Shown here: positions 5,166 through 5,996 of the stretch, in pieces
Position numbering within the stretch: the stretch's first letter is position 1
Layout of the letters: each line of letters starts with the position of its first letter
Assembly (NCBI GenBank): GCA_937914675.1
Contig: CALDOC010000028.1
Span: 1 to 5,996 of the forward strand
Direction of reading: 5' to 3'
DNA: 5,996 bases
Origin: an uncultured Sulfurimonas sp.
GTDB lineage: Bacteria; Campylobacterota; Campylobacteria; Campylobacterales; Sulfurimonadaceae
Notes under the pieces: model-generated
What the model was told of the DNA's origin: nothing
The model's input: only the letters and a program-made list of their open reading frames with translations
Databases searched by the model: none
Made by a program: the position numbers and the translations under genes

Positions 5166-5996
5166 TTCAATTTGTCGCATAAGCTCTTTAACGTGAGATA
5201 TTATAATTGCTCTATTTTTCTCATGAGCGCCATCTTCCCATTCATTGACGCTTTTTTCAAACTCTACGGTTAAATTATAAAGTTTTTTTAATCTTAAATT
5301 GCCCACTACGCCTTTTACGCTATGAAGCAAATTCTTATCCAAATTATTCGATTGCAACTTTTGAAGAATAGTCGCGGCGGTTTGATAAAAACTATTTAGA
5401 AGTTTCAGTATGATCACTCTATTTGGTATGGAAAGAAGTTTACCCATTAGGTCTACATCTATTTTGTCATAATCTAAAGTCATTACATCGTTTTTCACGT
5501 CTAAATAATCATTCAAAATTTTATCGAGTCGTTTTGGTATAATTGGCTTATTGAGCGTTTGATTAATTCCAGCTTTTAAAAATTCTTTTTTATCTGATTC
5601 GATAACGTTAGCCGAGAGGGATATAATCGGTTTCTCGTATCCATTTTTCCTCAAAAGTTTCGTAGCGGTTACGCCATCCATAATGGGCATGTTAATATCC
5701 ATTAAAATAATCTCATAACTGTTTCGAGTCGCTTCGTCAACGGCTTCTTTTCCGTTGTTTACGATTGTGTATTGCAGTCCTCTCTCCTCGAGCATGGTGC
5801 TTATGAGTATTTGATTTGTTTCATTATCTTCGGCTATAAGAATATTTCCGCTGTATTGCGCCGATTGCGATTTTGTAAACGCTTTTGGAGCATGAGCGTT
5901 TCCATTATCGTTTATCAGCGTGATAAGATTGTCAAAAAGCATTGAACCCGTCATAGGTTGTTCGATAAGATGAAACTTGTCATGTGAACAGTTGAA
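5151..5996 (-). CDS. C-terminal part of a hybrid sensor histidine kinase (receiver plus Hpt domain), truncated by window edge
   Basis: The frame is open from the right edge to a TAA at 5151-5153, giving 281 visible residues; the ATG at 5954 is internal, since 14 more open codons precede it. Visible residues 1-30 (LIEQPMTGSMLFDNLITLI region) look like the end of a preceding receiver-like domain, as in BarA-type kinases. Residues 51-165 are a full receiver: Glu56/Asp57 (AEDNETNQ), phosphoacceptor Asp100 (LMDINMPIMDG), Ser128 and Lys150 (NKPI). The final 110 residues are a helical Hpt domain with the phosphorylatable His225 in LLHSVKGVVGNL. The protein would thus run a multistep relay, kinase to receiver to Hpt to a separate regulator. 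The kinase and sensor parts lie beyond the window. The receiver/degenerate-GGDEF protein encoded opposite it is a plausible but unproven acceptor. Confidence 0.9.
   Translation of the reverse strand, partial: FNCSHDKFHLIEQPMTGSMLFDNLITLINDNGNAHAPKAFTKSQSAQYSGNILIAEDNETNQILISTMLEERGLQYTIVNNGKEAVDEATRNSYEIILMDINMPIMDGVTATKLLRKNGYEKPIISLSANVIESDKKEFLKAGINQTLNKPIIPKRLDKILNDYLDVKNDVMTLDYDKIDVDLMGKLLSIPNRVIILKLLNSFYQTAATILQKLQSNNLDKNLLHSVKGVVGNLRLKKLYNLTVEFEKSVNEWEDGAHEKNRAIIISHVKELMRQIELIDK

Noticed and set aside
5151..5954. A complete 267-residue receiver/Hpt protein starting at ATG 5954
   Set aside because: The frame stays open for 14 more codons to the window edge and these encode sequence typical of the end of a receiver-like domain, so the gene is longer and truncated here.
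1..5996. CRISPR arrays, tRNA, rRNA, insertion sequences or attachment sites
   Set aside because: No regularly spaced repeats, no RNA gene signatures and no transposase or integrase coding sequence were seen; almost all the DNA is occupied by the listed genes.

Overview
The window is AT-rich DNA with compact, tightly spaced genes. The protein sequences (a Campylobacterota-like RuvC, a small rubredoxin, CcpA-type cytochrome c peroxidase, DAHL-type sensor kinase and many response regulators) suggest a free-living, microaerobic or respiratory member of the Campylobacterota (epsilonproteobacteria), of the Sulfurimonas/Sulfurospirillum kind. That placement is by recognition only; no search was run.

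Layout. Positions 1-3079 (minus strand) hold a four-gene signalling/redox operon, read right to left: an HD-GYP response regulator (1976-3079), a single-domain CheY-like receiver (1608-1979), a periplasmic di-haem cytochrome c peroxidase (703-1611), and the N-terminal part of a membrane sensor with a DAHL-like periplasmic domain (688 down to 1, cut by the window edge). The first three genes overlap by 4 nt at each junction and the fourth begins 14 nt after the third. Positions 3080-3205 are a divergent promoter region with an inverted repeat around a palindromic -10 element. ruvC (3206-3694, plus) then meets a rubredoxin gene (3702-3869, minus) tail to tail. A second divergent region (3870-3950) leads to ppnP (3951-4262, plus) and, 6 nt later, a receiver-plus-degenerate-GGDEF protein (4269-5165, plus). 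This gene overlaps tail to tail by 15 nt the C-terminal part of a hybrid kinase (5996 down to 5151, minus), which shows a receiver domain and an Hpt domain and runs off the right edge.

How the parts may work together. The left operon looks like a complete phosphorelay except for the kinase core, which would lie off the window: a DAHL sensor in the membrane, a lone receiver, and an HD-GYP output that would hydrolyse cyclic di-GMP. The unusual member is the secreted di-haem peroxidase lying between the receiver and the sensor genes. It could detoxify peroxide under the control of the system, or act as the redox component that informs the sensor. On the right, the hybrid kinase with an Hpt domain and the receiver/degenerate GGDEF protein may form a second relay. 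ruvC, rubredoxin and ppnP are housekeeping genes lying between the two signalling clusters. I found no mobile element, CRISPR array, tRNA, rRNA or convincing terminator.
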